Assembly (NCBI GenBank): GCA_017443885.1
Contig: JAFSXW010000036.1
Location: 1-6,679 of the forward strand
DNA length: 6,679 nt
From: Clostridia bacterium
GTDB taxonomy: Bacteria; Bacillota; Clostridia; Christensenellales; UBA1242
Direction of reading: 5' to 3'
Under the pieces are notes generated by a model, which worked only from the letters and a program-made list of their open reading frames with translations, made no database searches and had not been told where the DNA came from. Both the position numbers and the translations under genes were made by a program. Below are positions 1-5,139 of the stretch, piece by piece; position 1 is the stretch's first letter; each line of letters begins with the position of its first letter.

Positions 1-1079
1 AAGACATTGAAAAAGATGGCTTAAACTTTAAAGAACAAGCTCAAAAATTAGTTAGCAAAATAATGATTCACCTAGAAATAAAACTAGGCAAAGAAAAACT
101 TGCAAAAACTAAAATTCAAAAAACATTGCTTGCAAATATTGATAAAATTAAAGCAAAAGAAGTGTTTATAAATCTTTATAAAAACAAAGAAAACTTTGTG
201 AAAAGAGTGATTGAAGCATATAACGAAATAGGAACAAACGCTAAAAATAGGCTAACAATTCAAGAGCTGAGCGAAATATTTGATTACACAGAAGATTTGC
301 TTTCTAAAAATATGCTTCCATTTGAAGATGTTTCGGGCTATTTATATCTTAAAGATAGGGTTGTTGGCATTAAAACTCAACAAACAATAAAGCAGGTGGT
401 TATTGATGAGGGGCAAGACTATACCGCTATGCAATATAGAATTTTATCTAATGTGTTTAAAAATGCAAAAATAACCGTTTTAGGAGATTCTAGTCAATGC
501 ATTTTACCATATGGTGGGTTTTCTAATTTTGAAAATGTAACTAATCTGTTAAGTCAAGATAGAGTGAAAGAAAAATGCACAATTGCATATTTAAATAAAA
601 CTTATAGAAGCACAATTGAAATTAACACATTTGCTCGCAAAATTATTGGCGAAAAATCTAGTATTGGTCAAATTGAAAGACATGGAGATGAAGTTCAAAT
701 TATAAAAGATACGTTAGATTTTAAAAATAGTCAAATTAAAAAAGATGCAATAAACTTAAAAACGAAAGATAACACAGTTGCAATAATCACCAAAACTGAA
801 GCGCAAGCTAGGGCGCTAAAAGAAGCACTTGTTGGCGAAAAAGAATCAAGGCAATTTAAGTTGGTTACAAAACTAGACAAAACCTTTTCTGCATCTAGCA
901 TTATGATTATTCCTGCATATTTAGCAAAAGGCCTGGAATTTGATATAGCCTTAATTTATGGAGCAGATGAAAGTGAATATAAAGAAGAATTTAAAAACTT
1001 ATTCTATGTGGCAGTAACAAGGGCGCTTCATAAATTAAATGTTTATTATAACGACAAACTAACAAAATTGATAAAATAA
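1..1079 (+). CDS. helD: HelD-like superfamily 1 (UvrD/Rep-type) helicase, C-terminal part, 5' end outside window
   Basis: The reading frame is open from the first bases of the window, so the ATG at 63 is an internal methionine and the true start lies upstream. The visible ~358 residues hold the C-terminal half of an SF1 NTPase. A Walker B/motif II VIDEGQD lies at 399-419, followed by motif III (TVLGDSSQ), motif IV (LNKTYRST), motif V (AKGLEFD, about 924-944) and motif VI (FYVAVTRA, about 1005-1025). The LPFEDVSGYLYLK stretch before motif II and the I-PAYLAKGLEFD wording match HelD, the RNA polymerase-associated ATPase that removes stalled or idle polymerase from DNA, better than UvrD, PcrA or Rep. 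The Walker A motif and the N-terminal coiled-coil arm that would confirm HelD are outside the window. Motif II has Gly where Ala is usual (DEGQD versus DEAQD). An unrelated UvrD-like helicase is the alternative. Confidence 0.85.
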   Translation, partial: DIEKDGLNFKEQAQKLVSKIMIHLEIKLGKEKLAKTKIQKTLLANIDKIKAKEVFINLYKNKENFVKRVIEAYNEIGTNAKNRLTIQELSEIFDYTEDLLSKNMLPFEDVSGYLYLKDRVVGIKTQQTIKQVVIDEGQDYTAMQYRILSNVFKNAKITVLGDSSQCILPYGGFSNFENVTNLLSQDRVKEKCTIAYLNKTYRSTIEINTFARKIIGEKSSIGQIERHGDEVQIIKDTLDFKNSQIKKDAINLKTKDNTVAIITKTEAQARALKEALVGEKESRQFKLVTKLDKTFSASSIMIIPAYLAKGLEFDIALIYGADESEYKEEFKNLFYVAVTRALHKLNVYYNDKLTKLIK

Positions 1080-1094
1080 AAAAATAGGGAACTT

Positions 1095-2030
1095 ATGAAA
1101 ACTCAACATAATTTTAAAAACAATTTAATAATAGGGAAAAGTGATGCCACAAAAGGCGCATCAAGCAATCAAACACTATATGAAAAATATGGCATTTCGT
1201 CAAGCAGAGCCATAATGGTTAAACATATTTATAACGAATTTAAATTCAAGGTGTGGTGGTATATAATATTTTTAACACTTGGAGCAGTGTGCTTAGTTTT
1301 AGCCCCATATAGTTATTTAAGTGTTTTAGAACTGGTGGTTTGCCTAATTAGCGTTGATTTAGTTGGAAGGGCAAAACTTTCAGGGCATATTGTGGCAATA
1401 GTAGAAGTGTTTTTATATGCTTATTTAAGTTATAAAAATGGGCTTTATGGCGAAGTGTTTAAATCTCTTGTGATAAATCTGGGGCTTACAATTTTTGCCA
1501 TTATTAGTTGGACAAAATCTTTAAAACAACAATCTAATACTGAAAATAACACGATAAAAATTAGAAAACTTTCGCCAAAAGGCTGGCTTCTTTCAAGCAT
1601 ATTGTTTTTAGCGATTGGCGTTGGTGCATATTTTGCATTAGGGGCAATAGGCACTAATTCTCTTATTTTAAGTGCTATAACATTTAGTATGTCGGTTGTG
1701 TGCAAAACACTAAATGCTCTTTGCTATAAAGAAAGCTGGTTTTTGCAAATTTTGCAATCATTTATAAGTTTAAGTTTGTGGGTGAGCGTTTTAATCACAA
1801 GTGGATTATCCGATTTATCTAACTTGCCAATTCTAGTGTTATATGTGGCAGTTATAACAAATGGTTTCTATTCATATTTAATGTGGAAAACAATGTATAA
1901 GAAAGCAGTTGTTAATGGTGGAAGACTTTTTGCATTAAGGCCACTTAAAGTAAATAAAATAGCAAAAATAAGAAGAAGATATAAAACGCTTGTGTGGAAT
2001 AAACAGATTGATATGGCTAAAAATAGTTAA
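1095..2030 (+). CDS. pnuC: PnuC-family membrane transporter (probable nicotinamide riboside/mononucleotide uptake)
   Basis: This is a 311-aa multi-pass membrane protein. About seven hydrophobic segments lie between residues 53 and 268, within the range of PnuC, which imports vitamin B3 ribosides by facilitated diffusion for NAD synthesis. Family-like stretches are AKLSGHIVAIVEVFLYAY followed by LSYKNGLYGEV (residues 93-121), the ISW near 137-139, the LSPKGW linker (159-164), the SMSVVCKTLNA segment (198-208), KESWFLQIL (212-220) and the closing GFYSYLMWK (257-265). A ~45-residue polar N-terminus and a ~40-residue strongly basic tail (KIAKIRRRYK) extend past the usual core. The start is the first ATG, behind a weak AGGGA site. 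It follows the helicase stop by 15 bp with no room for a promoter or NAD riboswitch, so it is probably co-transcribed. The substrate is inferred from the family, not shown. Confidence 0.78.
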   Translation: MKTQHNFKNNLIIGKSDATKGASSNQTLYEKYGISSSRAIMVKHIYNEFKFKVWWYIIFLTLGAVCLVLAPYSYLSVLELVVCLISVDLVGRAKLSGHIVAIVEVFLYAYLSYKNGLYGEVFKSLVINLGLTIFAIISWTKSLKQQSNTENNTIKIRKLSPKGWLLSSILFLAIGVGAYFALGAIGTNSLILSAITFSMSVVCKTLNALCYKESWFLQILQSFISLSLWVSVLITSGLSDLSNLPILVLYVAVITNGFYSYLMWKTMYKKAVVNGGRLFALRPLKVNKIAKIRRRYKTLVWNKQIDMAKNS

Positions 2031-2035
2031 TTTTG

Positions 2036-2064
2036 TTGACAAGTTTTTTGTTGTTTTATAAAAT
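2036..2064 (+). promoter_or_regulatory. Sigma-A-type promoter for the 208-aa anchored protein gene
   Basis: A perfect -35 TTGACA (2036-2041) is followed by a 17-bp spacer and a -10 TAAAAT (2059-2064), which matches TATAAT at five of six positions. An overlapping TATAAA at 2057 is an alternative. Transcription would begin near 2071, giving a leader of under 20 nt. The promoter begins 5 bp after the pnuC stop. I see no terminator between them, so read-through from pnuC is possible. Confidence 0.72.
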
Positions 2065-2088
2065 AAATAATGGAGATTAAAAACACAA

Positions 2089-2715
2089 ATGAGTTCAAAA
2101 AAGGTTATCAGTTTTTTCATTGTTGCAGTTGCAGTGCTATTAGTTAGTGCAGTTGCTTGTGTCGGTATTGTTTTAGGGCGCAAAAAAATAACAGCGCCTC
2201 AGATTATATCTTCTTACGCATTTAATTTTTACGAAACTAATAGTTCGGAAATTCGTGAACGCAGTTCTTCAAAATTAACGCTAAACCAAGCAGTTAGTTT
2301 TAAACCATCACAATCCACTAGTTTTAGTGAAAATTTCTTTCATAAAAACGGCGATAGCGCTAGTGATGGAGTGGATTATTCAATAACAAAATATTCTTCT
2401 TATGTGGCACTAATTCCGTTTACTGCAAAGAATGGCAGTGAACTTGATAAGCATTTTAAAATAGACCTATCAAGTGAAGATATTATAACTGCTTCCACTG
2501 CTTCAATGAAAGAAAGTTTGCTTATTAAAATTTATTGCTATGAAACAGATTCGTACTACACTGAAGAAGAATTTAATAGTGCAAATCTTGAAGCAAAACC
2601 AGGGCAGATATGCAATTTTTGTTTAGTTGCAATTTGTGATGAAACAAAAAGTGAGGGCGTAAATTTTGGCACAGATTATGCAAATTTAAATTTCCTTATT
2701 TATGTTGTTGCATAA
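2089..2715 (+). CDS. Hypothetical membrane-anchored protein with extracytoplasmic domain
   Basis: I do not recognise this 208-aa protein. It starts with a lysine-containing tip and one long hydrophobic helix (about residues 6-30), followed by RKK. This suggests a single signal anchor with the remaining ~175 residues outside the membrane. A cysteine sits in the helix (SAVAC), but position -3 is Ala and the hydrophobic run continues beyond it, so a lipoprotein signal is unlikely. The rest is polar and Ser/Thr-rich (about residues 40-95), then a more hydrophobic, probably beta-rich C-terminal half with cysteines in IYCYET, QICNFCLVAIC and a final FLIYVVA. These cysteines could form disulfides outside the cell. 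The ribosome site is GGAG at 2072-2075, somewhat far (13 nt) from the ATG. The gene has its own promoter and terminator, so it looks monocistronic. Confidence 0.7.
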   Translation: MSSKKVISFFIVAVAVLLVSAVACVGIVLGRKKITAPQIISSYAFNFYETNSSEIRERSSSKLTLNQAVSFKPSQSTSFSENFFHKNGDSASDGVDYSITKYSSYVALIPFTAKNGSELDKHFKIDLSSEDIITASTASMKESLLIKIYCYETDSYYTEEEFNSANLEAKPGQICNFCLVAICDETKSEGVNFGTDYANLNFLIYVVA

Positions 2716-2750
2716 TTTTTAGCATTATTTAAATTTTTTAATTAAAGGCA

Positions 2751-2789
2751 AAAGCACTTTAGCATATTTTAGGTTAAAGTGTTTTTTTT
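2751..2789 (+). terminator. Intrinsic terminator after the 208-aa anchored protein gene
   Basis: The arms AGCACTTTA (2753-2761) and TAAAGTGTT (2775-2783) pair over 9 bp with one G-U. The loop is 13 nt, and the 3' arm runs into eight T residues (2782-2789). Two upstream A residues (2751-2752) can extend the stem into the U tract. It lies 35 bp downstream of the stop codon. Confidence 0.8.
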
Positions 2790-2795
2790 GTGAAA

Positions 2796-2880
2796 AAAAT
2801 TAATTGTGTTATAGGGTAAGAGCAAATGGAAAACTAAAAAATAGTAATTAAGAAAGATTATTTTTTAAAATTAATTGTGT
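2796..2880. repeat. Two copies of a 14-nt direct repeat in an AT-rich spacer
   Basis: AAAATTAATTGTGT occurs at 2796-2809 and again at 2867-2880, 71 bp apart, upstream of the promoter at 2901. The interval also contains a weak inverted repeat, with an A-rich arm near 2836-2848 and ATTATTTTTT near 2857-2866. No gene is visible in 2716-2965. The repeat may be a binding site for a regulator, or chance in low-complexity sequence. Confidence 0.45.
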
Positions 2881-2900
2881 AATTTTCAAAATAATAGGTA

Positions 2901-2929
2901 TTGACAAATTAATAAAGAGGTGGTAGAAT
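2901..2929 (+). promoter_or_regulatory. Near-consensus sigma-A promoter for the orphan two-gene operon
   Basis: TTGACA (2901-2906, perfect) is followed by exactly 17 bp and TAGAAT (2924-2929, five of six). Initiation is expected near 2936, leaving a ~30-nt leader that contains the strong AGGAGGT site (2952-2958), 7 nt before the ATG at 2966. The combination predicts high expression of the two downstream genes. Confidence 0.8.
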
Positions 2930-2965
2930 TTTGCCAGCATAATATGTAAATAGGAGGTTGCAAAT

Positions 2966-3403
2966 ATGAATAGCCAACTACAAAATTTAAAATTAGGCGA
3001 AATTTGGTGCGAAGAAATTAAGAAATATTCTCTTAATAACGAGAATTTTAATGTTAGAAAAGAAATTAAAAATGGTTATTATTCTAGGGTTTATTTCAAT
3101 AATGTTTTAGTTGCAGAAGAAGCAAACCCAACAATATCAAGTGCAAATTATTTATTAAATTCTTGTGATGATTTTGCAAAAAAATTCTTTAATCAAACAA
3201 GAAATTTAACAAAGGGGCAAGTGCATACTTTTGTTGGCGATGGTTTTTCATTAAAATTTGTTGCCGGAGAAAATATTTACACATATATTGATGGTGAAAA
3301 GGTTTTTTATAGGAACTACACTCCTGACACTCTTGGCTTTTTGCAAGCAAAATTTGAAGCAGAGAAGAAAGTGGAAGAGTTAGAAAATCAAAACGCTAAA
3401 TAG
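2966..3403 (+). CDS. Hypothetical 145-aa soluble protein, first gene of orphan operon
   Basis: I do not recognise this protein. It has no signal peptide or membrane segment and is probably cytoplasmic. The visible pattern is a short N-terminal helix (LGEIWCEEIKKY), a stretch rich in Tyr, Phe and Asn that looks like beta-strands (residues ~29-52, ending SRVYFNNVLVAEE), and an amphipathic helix (about 60-75, CDDFAKKFF). A second strand-rich part follows (VHTFVGDGFSLKFVAGENI, then YTYIDGEKVFYRN). A charged C-terminal helix (FEAEKKVEELENQNAK) may form a short coiled coil. The start is certain: an AGGAGGT ribosome site sits 7 nt before the ATG, behind a near-consensus promoter. The next gene begins 7 bp after its TAG stop, the only non-TAA stop in the window, so the two are likely translationally coupled. 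No function can be assigned. Confidence 0.8.
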   Translation: MNSQLQNLKLGEIWCEEIKKYSLNNENFNVRKEIKNGYYSRVYFNNVLVAEEANPTISSANYLLNSCDDFAKKFFNQTRNLTKGQVHTFVGDGFSLKFVAGENIYTYIDGEKVFYRNYTPDTLGFLQAKFEAEKKVEELENQNAK

Positions 3404-3410
3404 GTAAAAT

Positions 3411-3758
3411 ATGAAAAACATAGGGCATGATTTATTAAATTCTGGGCAATTTATTGCTTCAAACTTTAATTTAGATAATACTAATATTGGTATTTTGGTA
3501 AATAAATCAAACAATACTACTGATGTTTATTTTGATTTTAATTTAGTTCAAAGTTTTGATGGCGTTTCAAAAGGAGTGATAAAAAATGCTTTTACATTTG
3601 CGCTAAAGCAGTATATTAGCTTTTTTGGTGCACCTTCGCAAGAAGGATTAAAAACTATAAAACAAGAACTAGCAAACGCAACAAATTCCGTTGAAATAAG
3701 TGATAATTTTGAAACGACTTATGATGCTTCCTACAATGAAGATGAACTAAGCTTATAA
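3411..3758 (+). CDS. Hypothetical 115-aa soluble protein, second gene of orphan operon
   Basis: I do not recognise this protein. It is short, soluble and acidic at its C-terminus (the last ~20 residues are rich in Asp and Glu, ending NEDELSL). Two strand-like segments (NIGILVNKS and TDVYFDFNLVQSF, about residues 25-51) precede an amphipathic helix (about 55-72, KGVIKNAFTFALKQYISFF), then a second helix (EGLKTIKQELANA, about 78-91). The strand-VYF-x(2)-LV-helix-FF order resembles residues ~43-75 of the preceding protein. The only ribosome site is a weak AGG overlapping the upstream stop codon, which suggests translation coupled to the first gene. The start at 3411 is the first ATG in frame, 7 bp past that stop. 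No terminator follows, and the infC promoter begins 15 bp later. Confidence 0.75.
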   Translation: MKNIGHDLLNSGQFIASNFNLDNTNIGILVNKSNNTTDVYFDFNLVQSFDGVSKGVIKNAFTFALKQYISFFGAPSQEGLKTIKQELANATNSVEISDNFETTYDASYNEDELSL

Positions 3759-3773
3759 AATTGATAAAAACTC

Positions 3774-3802
3774 TTGACAATAGACATGCGTTGTTGTATT
3801 AT
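3774..3802 (+). promoter_or_regulatory. Sigma-A promoter of the infC-rpmI-rplT operon
   Basis: TTGACA (3774-3779, perfect), a 17-bp spacer and TATTAT (3797-3802, five of six) place initiation near 3809. The intervening sequence to the infC start is therefore a leader of about 190 nt, far longer than needed for translation initiation, which fits an attenuation leader. Confidence 0.85.
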
Positions 3803-3808
3803 ATATGT

Positions 3809-3951
3809 GTATTTTAAAGAAGAAGCAACCTTCTCACCAACCGAATGAAAGATTTTGTTTGGTAAATAATTAGATTTTATGTGCTCTAAACTTTGTTTTT
3901 TAGGGCAATTTAATTTGGTTAAAGGTGGCTTGTGGCCATCTTTTATTTTTT
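3809..3951 (+). ncRNA. L20-type ribosomal protein leader (infC operon attenuator)
   Basis: In Firmicutes the infC-rpmI-rplT operon is repressed by its own product L20, which binds the leader RNA and favours premature termination. This leader has the expected position and architecture. A small hairpin AGAAG-CAAC-CTTCT (3821-3834) runs into CACCAACC (3835-3842). A local helix ACCAA/TTGGT (3836-3840 with 3859-3863) is possible. A hairpin GCTCTAAA/TTTAGGGC (3883-3890 with 3899-3906, one G-U) comes next, then a strong terminator (3921-3951). CACCAACC can also pair with GGTT...GGTG (3917-3920 and 3924-3927), which would break the terminator. The assignment to the known L20 leader family rests on context and these elements; no covariance model was run. 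Confidence 0.75.
3921..3951 (+). terminator. Leader attenuator terminator upstream of infC
   Basis: The arms AAAGGTGGC (3921-3929) and GCCATCTTT (3935-3943) form a 9-bp stem with one G-U and a 5-nt loop, followed by T, A and six T residues (3944-3951). It is a full intrinsic terminator lying 50 nt before the infC coding region, with no gene ending directly before it. It therefore acts as a regulated attenuator, and it may also stop transcripts arriving from the orphan operon upstream. Confidence 0.85.
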
Positions 3952-3972
3952 AAAATACGCTTTAATAATATC

Positions 3973-3986
3973 GTTCTAAATAGAAC
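3973..3986 (+). other. Small hairpin abutting the infC Shine-Dalgarno sequence
   Basis: GTTCT (3973-3977) and AGAAC (3982-3986) pair perfectly over 5 bp with an AAAT loop, and an inner A-T could extend the stem. The 3' arm ends directly at the AAGGAGG ribosome site (3987-3993). It may hold the site open, or take part in processing or translational control. It is short enough to be chance. Confidence 0.4.
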
Positions 3987-4001
3987 AAGGAGGAAAAAAT
4001 T

Positions 4002-4517
4002 ATTAAACAAGATAATCAACTTAACGAGGAAATTACTGATAAAGAAGTTAGGCTAATTGGGCCAGATGGTGCACAACTAGGCATTGTTAGTAGCCAGGAA
4101 GCATTAAGGCAAGCAAGAGAGCAAGATTTAGATTTAGTTAAAATTTCCCCAAACGCCGTTCCACCGGTGTGCCGTATTATGAATTATGGCAAATTTAAGT
4201 TCGACCAAATGAAAAGGGAAAAAGAAGCCCGTAAAAATCAAAAAGTTGTTGAACTTAAAGAAATTCAACTTTCTATGACAATTGAACTTCACGATATGGA
4301 AGTGAAGGCAAAAAATGCAAACAAGTTTTTACTTCAAGGCAATAAAGTAAAAGTTGCTCTTCGTATGCGTGGTAGGCAACAAGCTTACTTTATGAAAGGA
4401 ATTGAAATTTGCAAGCAGTTTTATGGTTTAGTTGAAGAAAATGCAGTGATGGATAAAGAGCCAAAAGTTGAAGGAAGAAATGTTTTAATGATTCTTTCAC
4501 CAAAAACACAAAAATAA
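4002..4517 (+). CDS. infC: Translation initiation factor IF-3, ATT start codon
   Basis: IF-3 binds the 30S subunit, keeps it apart from 50S and checks the start codon-initiator tRNA pairing. The 171-aa product has the usual length. The N-terminal domain contains NEEITDKEVRLIG (residues 8-20), QLGIVSSQEAL (25-35) and the signature SPNAVPPVCRIMNYGKF (49-65). A lysine-rich linker helix and the C-terminal ribosome-binding domain (LKEIQLS, GNKVKVALRMRGRQQAY, ending VLMILSP) follow. The in-frame TAG at 3981 and the lack of any ATG, GTG or TTG before the GTG inside the signature (4167) force a non-standard start. Tandem ATT codons lie at 3999 and 4002. The second is chosen because its 8-nt spacing from AAGGAGG matches other genes here. 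AUU is the known infC start codon in other bacteria and allows IF-3 to limit its own synthesis. Confidence 0.95.
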   Translation: MKQDNQLNEEITDKEVRLIGPDGAQLGIVSSQEALRQAREQDLDLVKISPNAVPPVCRIMNYGKFKFDQMKREKEARKNQKVVELKEIQLSMTIELHDMEVKAKNANKFLLQGNKVKVALRMRGRQQAYFMKGIEICKQFYGLVEENAVMDKEPKVEGRNVLMILSPKTQK

Positions 4518-4536
4518 GAAAAGGAGAAAATTTATT

Positions 4537-4737
4537 ATGCCAAAACAAAAAAATAATAGTGCCGCAAAAAAGCGTTTTGTCGTTTTAAAAAGCGGTAAAA
4601 TAAAAAGAGCAAAACAAAATAAACGCCACATTTTAACCAAAAAGGAAACAAAGAGAAAAAGAGGTTTAAGACAAACCGCTTATGTTTCAACCACGCAAGA
4701 AAAAACTATAAAAAAATTGGTTGGTAGCCAAGATTAA
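4537..4737 (+). CDS. rpmI: Large ribosomal subunit protein bL35
   Basis: This is a 66-aa, very basic protein of normal L35 length. Family signatures are the start MPKQKNNSAAKKRF, the SGKIKRAKQNKRHILTKK core (residues ~19-36) and KRKRGLRQTAYV. It is part of the 50S subunit, deeply embedded in 23S rRNA. A GGAG site (4523-4526) lies 10 nt before the ATG, and the gene begins 19 bp after infC. It is the middle gene of the infC-rpmI-rplT operon, so it should share the leader control by L20. Confidence 0.97.
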   Translation: MPKQKNNSAAKKRFVVLKSGKIKRAKQNKRHILTKKETKRKRGLRQTAYVSTTQEKTIKKLVGSQD

Positions 4738-4748
4738 GGAGAAAGAAG

Positions 4749-5105
4749 ATGAGAATTAAAAGAGGCGTTAATGCCGTTAAAAAGAGAAGAAAAATTTTAA
4801 AGGCTGCCAAAGGATATCGTGGCAGTAAGTCAACACTATACAGAGTTGCTCGTGAAGCAGTTATGAAGAGCGAGAACTATGCTTATGTTGGCCGTAAAAA
4901 CAAAAAGAGAGATTTTAGAGCATTATGGATTGCTCGTATTAATGCAGAAGCAAGAGTTTATGGTCTTTCTTATTCAAAACTTATGCATGGTTTAAAACTA
5001 GCAGGCATTGAACTAAACAGAAAAGTTTTAGCAGACATTGCTGTTAGCGATAAAGAAGCTTTTGGCAAACTATGCGAAAGTGCAAAAAATGCACTTTCAA
5101 AATAA
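4749..5105 (+). CDS. rplT: Large ribosomal subunit protein bL20
   Basis: This 118-aa protein has the standard L20 length and start (MRIKRGVNAVKKRRK). The basic N-terminal extension contains the family KAAKGYRGSKSTLYR segment (residues ~18-32), followed by VGRKNKKRDFRALWIARIN (47-65), the YSKLMHGLKLAGIELNRK segment (75-92) and an acidic C-terminal part. L20 is essential for early 50S assembly, and in Firmicutes it is also the repressor that binds the infC leader, so the operon carries its own regulator. An AGGAG site (4737-4741) overlaps the end of rpmI. A perfect hairpin sits in its last codons (5076-5098). Confidence 0.97.
   Translation: MRIKRGVNAVKKRRKILKAAKGYRGSKSTLYRVAREAVMKSENYAYVGRKNKKRDFRALWIARINAEARVYGLSYSKLMHGLKLAGIELNRKVLADIAVSDKEAFGKLCESAKNALSK
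5076..5098 (+). other. Perfect 9-bp hairpin within the last codons of rplT
   Basis: GAAAGTGCA (5076-5084) and TGCACTTTC (5090-5098) are exact reverse complements separated by AAAAA. The element lies inside the coding sequence, ending four bases before the TAA stop. No T tract follows, so it is not an intrinsic terminator. It could protect the mRNA 3' end or be a processing or binding site. Confidence 0.6.
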
Positions 5106-5110
5106 AAAGG

Positions 5111-5139
5111 TTGCAAAACTAGTTTAAAAAGGGTATTAT
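5111..5139 (+). promoter_or_regulatory. Possible promoter for the SpoU methyltransferase, overlapping the rplT terminator
   Basis: TTGCAA (5111-5116, four of six to TTGACA), a 17-bp spacer and TATTAT (5134-5139, five of six) form a plausible sigma-A promoter. The -10 box lies in the 5' arm of the terminator at 5126-5157. Initiation near 5146 would transcribe only its 3' half, so a new transcript would escape the terminator. No other promoter is visible before 5170. Confidence 0.45.

Noticed and set aside
63..65. ATG at 63 as the start of the helicase gene
   Set aside because: The same frame is open through the first base of the window, there is no ribosome site before it, and the protein would lack the ATP-binding Walker A region.
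399..419. Gly for Ala in the helicase Walker B motif (DEGQD) as a loss of function
   Set aside because: The catalytic Asp and Glu and the Gln are all kept, and the other SF1 motifs are intact, so a conservative variant is the simpler reading.
1080..1094. NAD-type or other riboswitch before the transporter gene
   Set aside because: Only 15 bp separate it from the helicase gene, too little for any known riboswitch.
1445..1705. Minus-strand reading frame of 86 codons
   Set aside because: It lies entirely within the well-supported PnuC-like gene, has no ribosome site and matches no family.
2146..2163. Lipoprotein signal (SAVAC) in the 208-aa protein
   Set aside because: Position -3 is Ala rather than Leu, Val or Ile, and the hydrophobic helix continues after the Cys, as in a simple membrane anchor.
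1935..2183. Minus-strand reading frame of 82 codons
   Set aside because: It overlaps the end of the transporter gene, the promoter at 2036 and the start of the anchored protein; it is a low-complexity shadow.
4167..4517. A separate 116-aa gene starting at GTG 4167
   Set aside because: It begins inside the IF-3 signature (PPVCRIMNYGKF), and the frame continues upstream through the missing N-terminal domain to the ATT start behind AAGGAGG.
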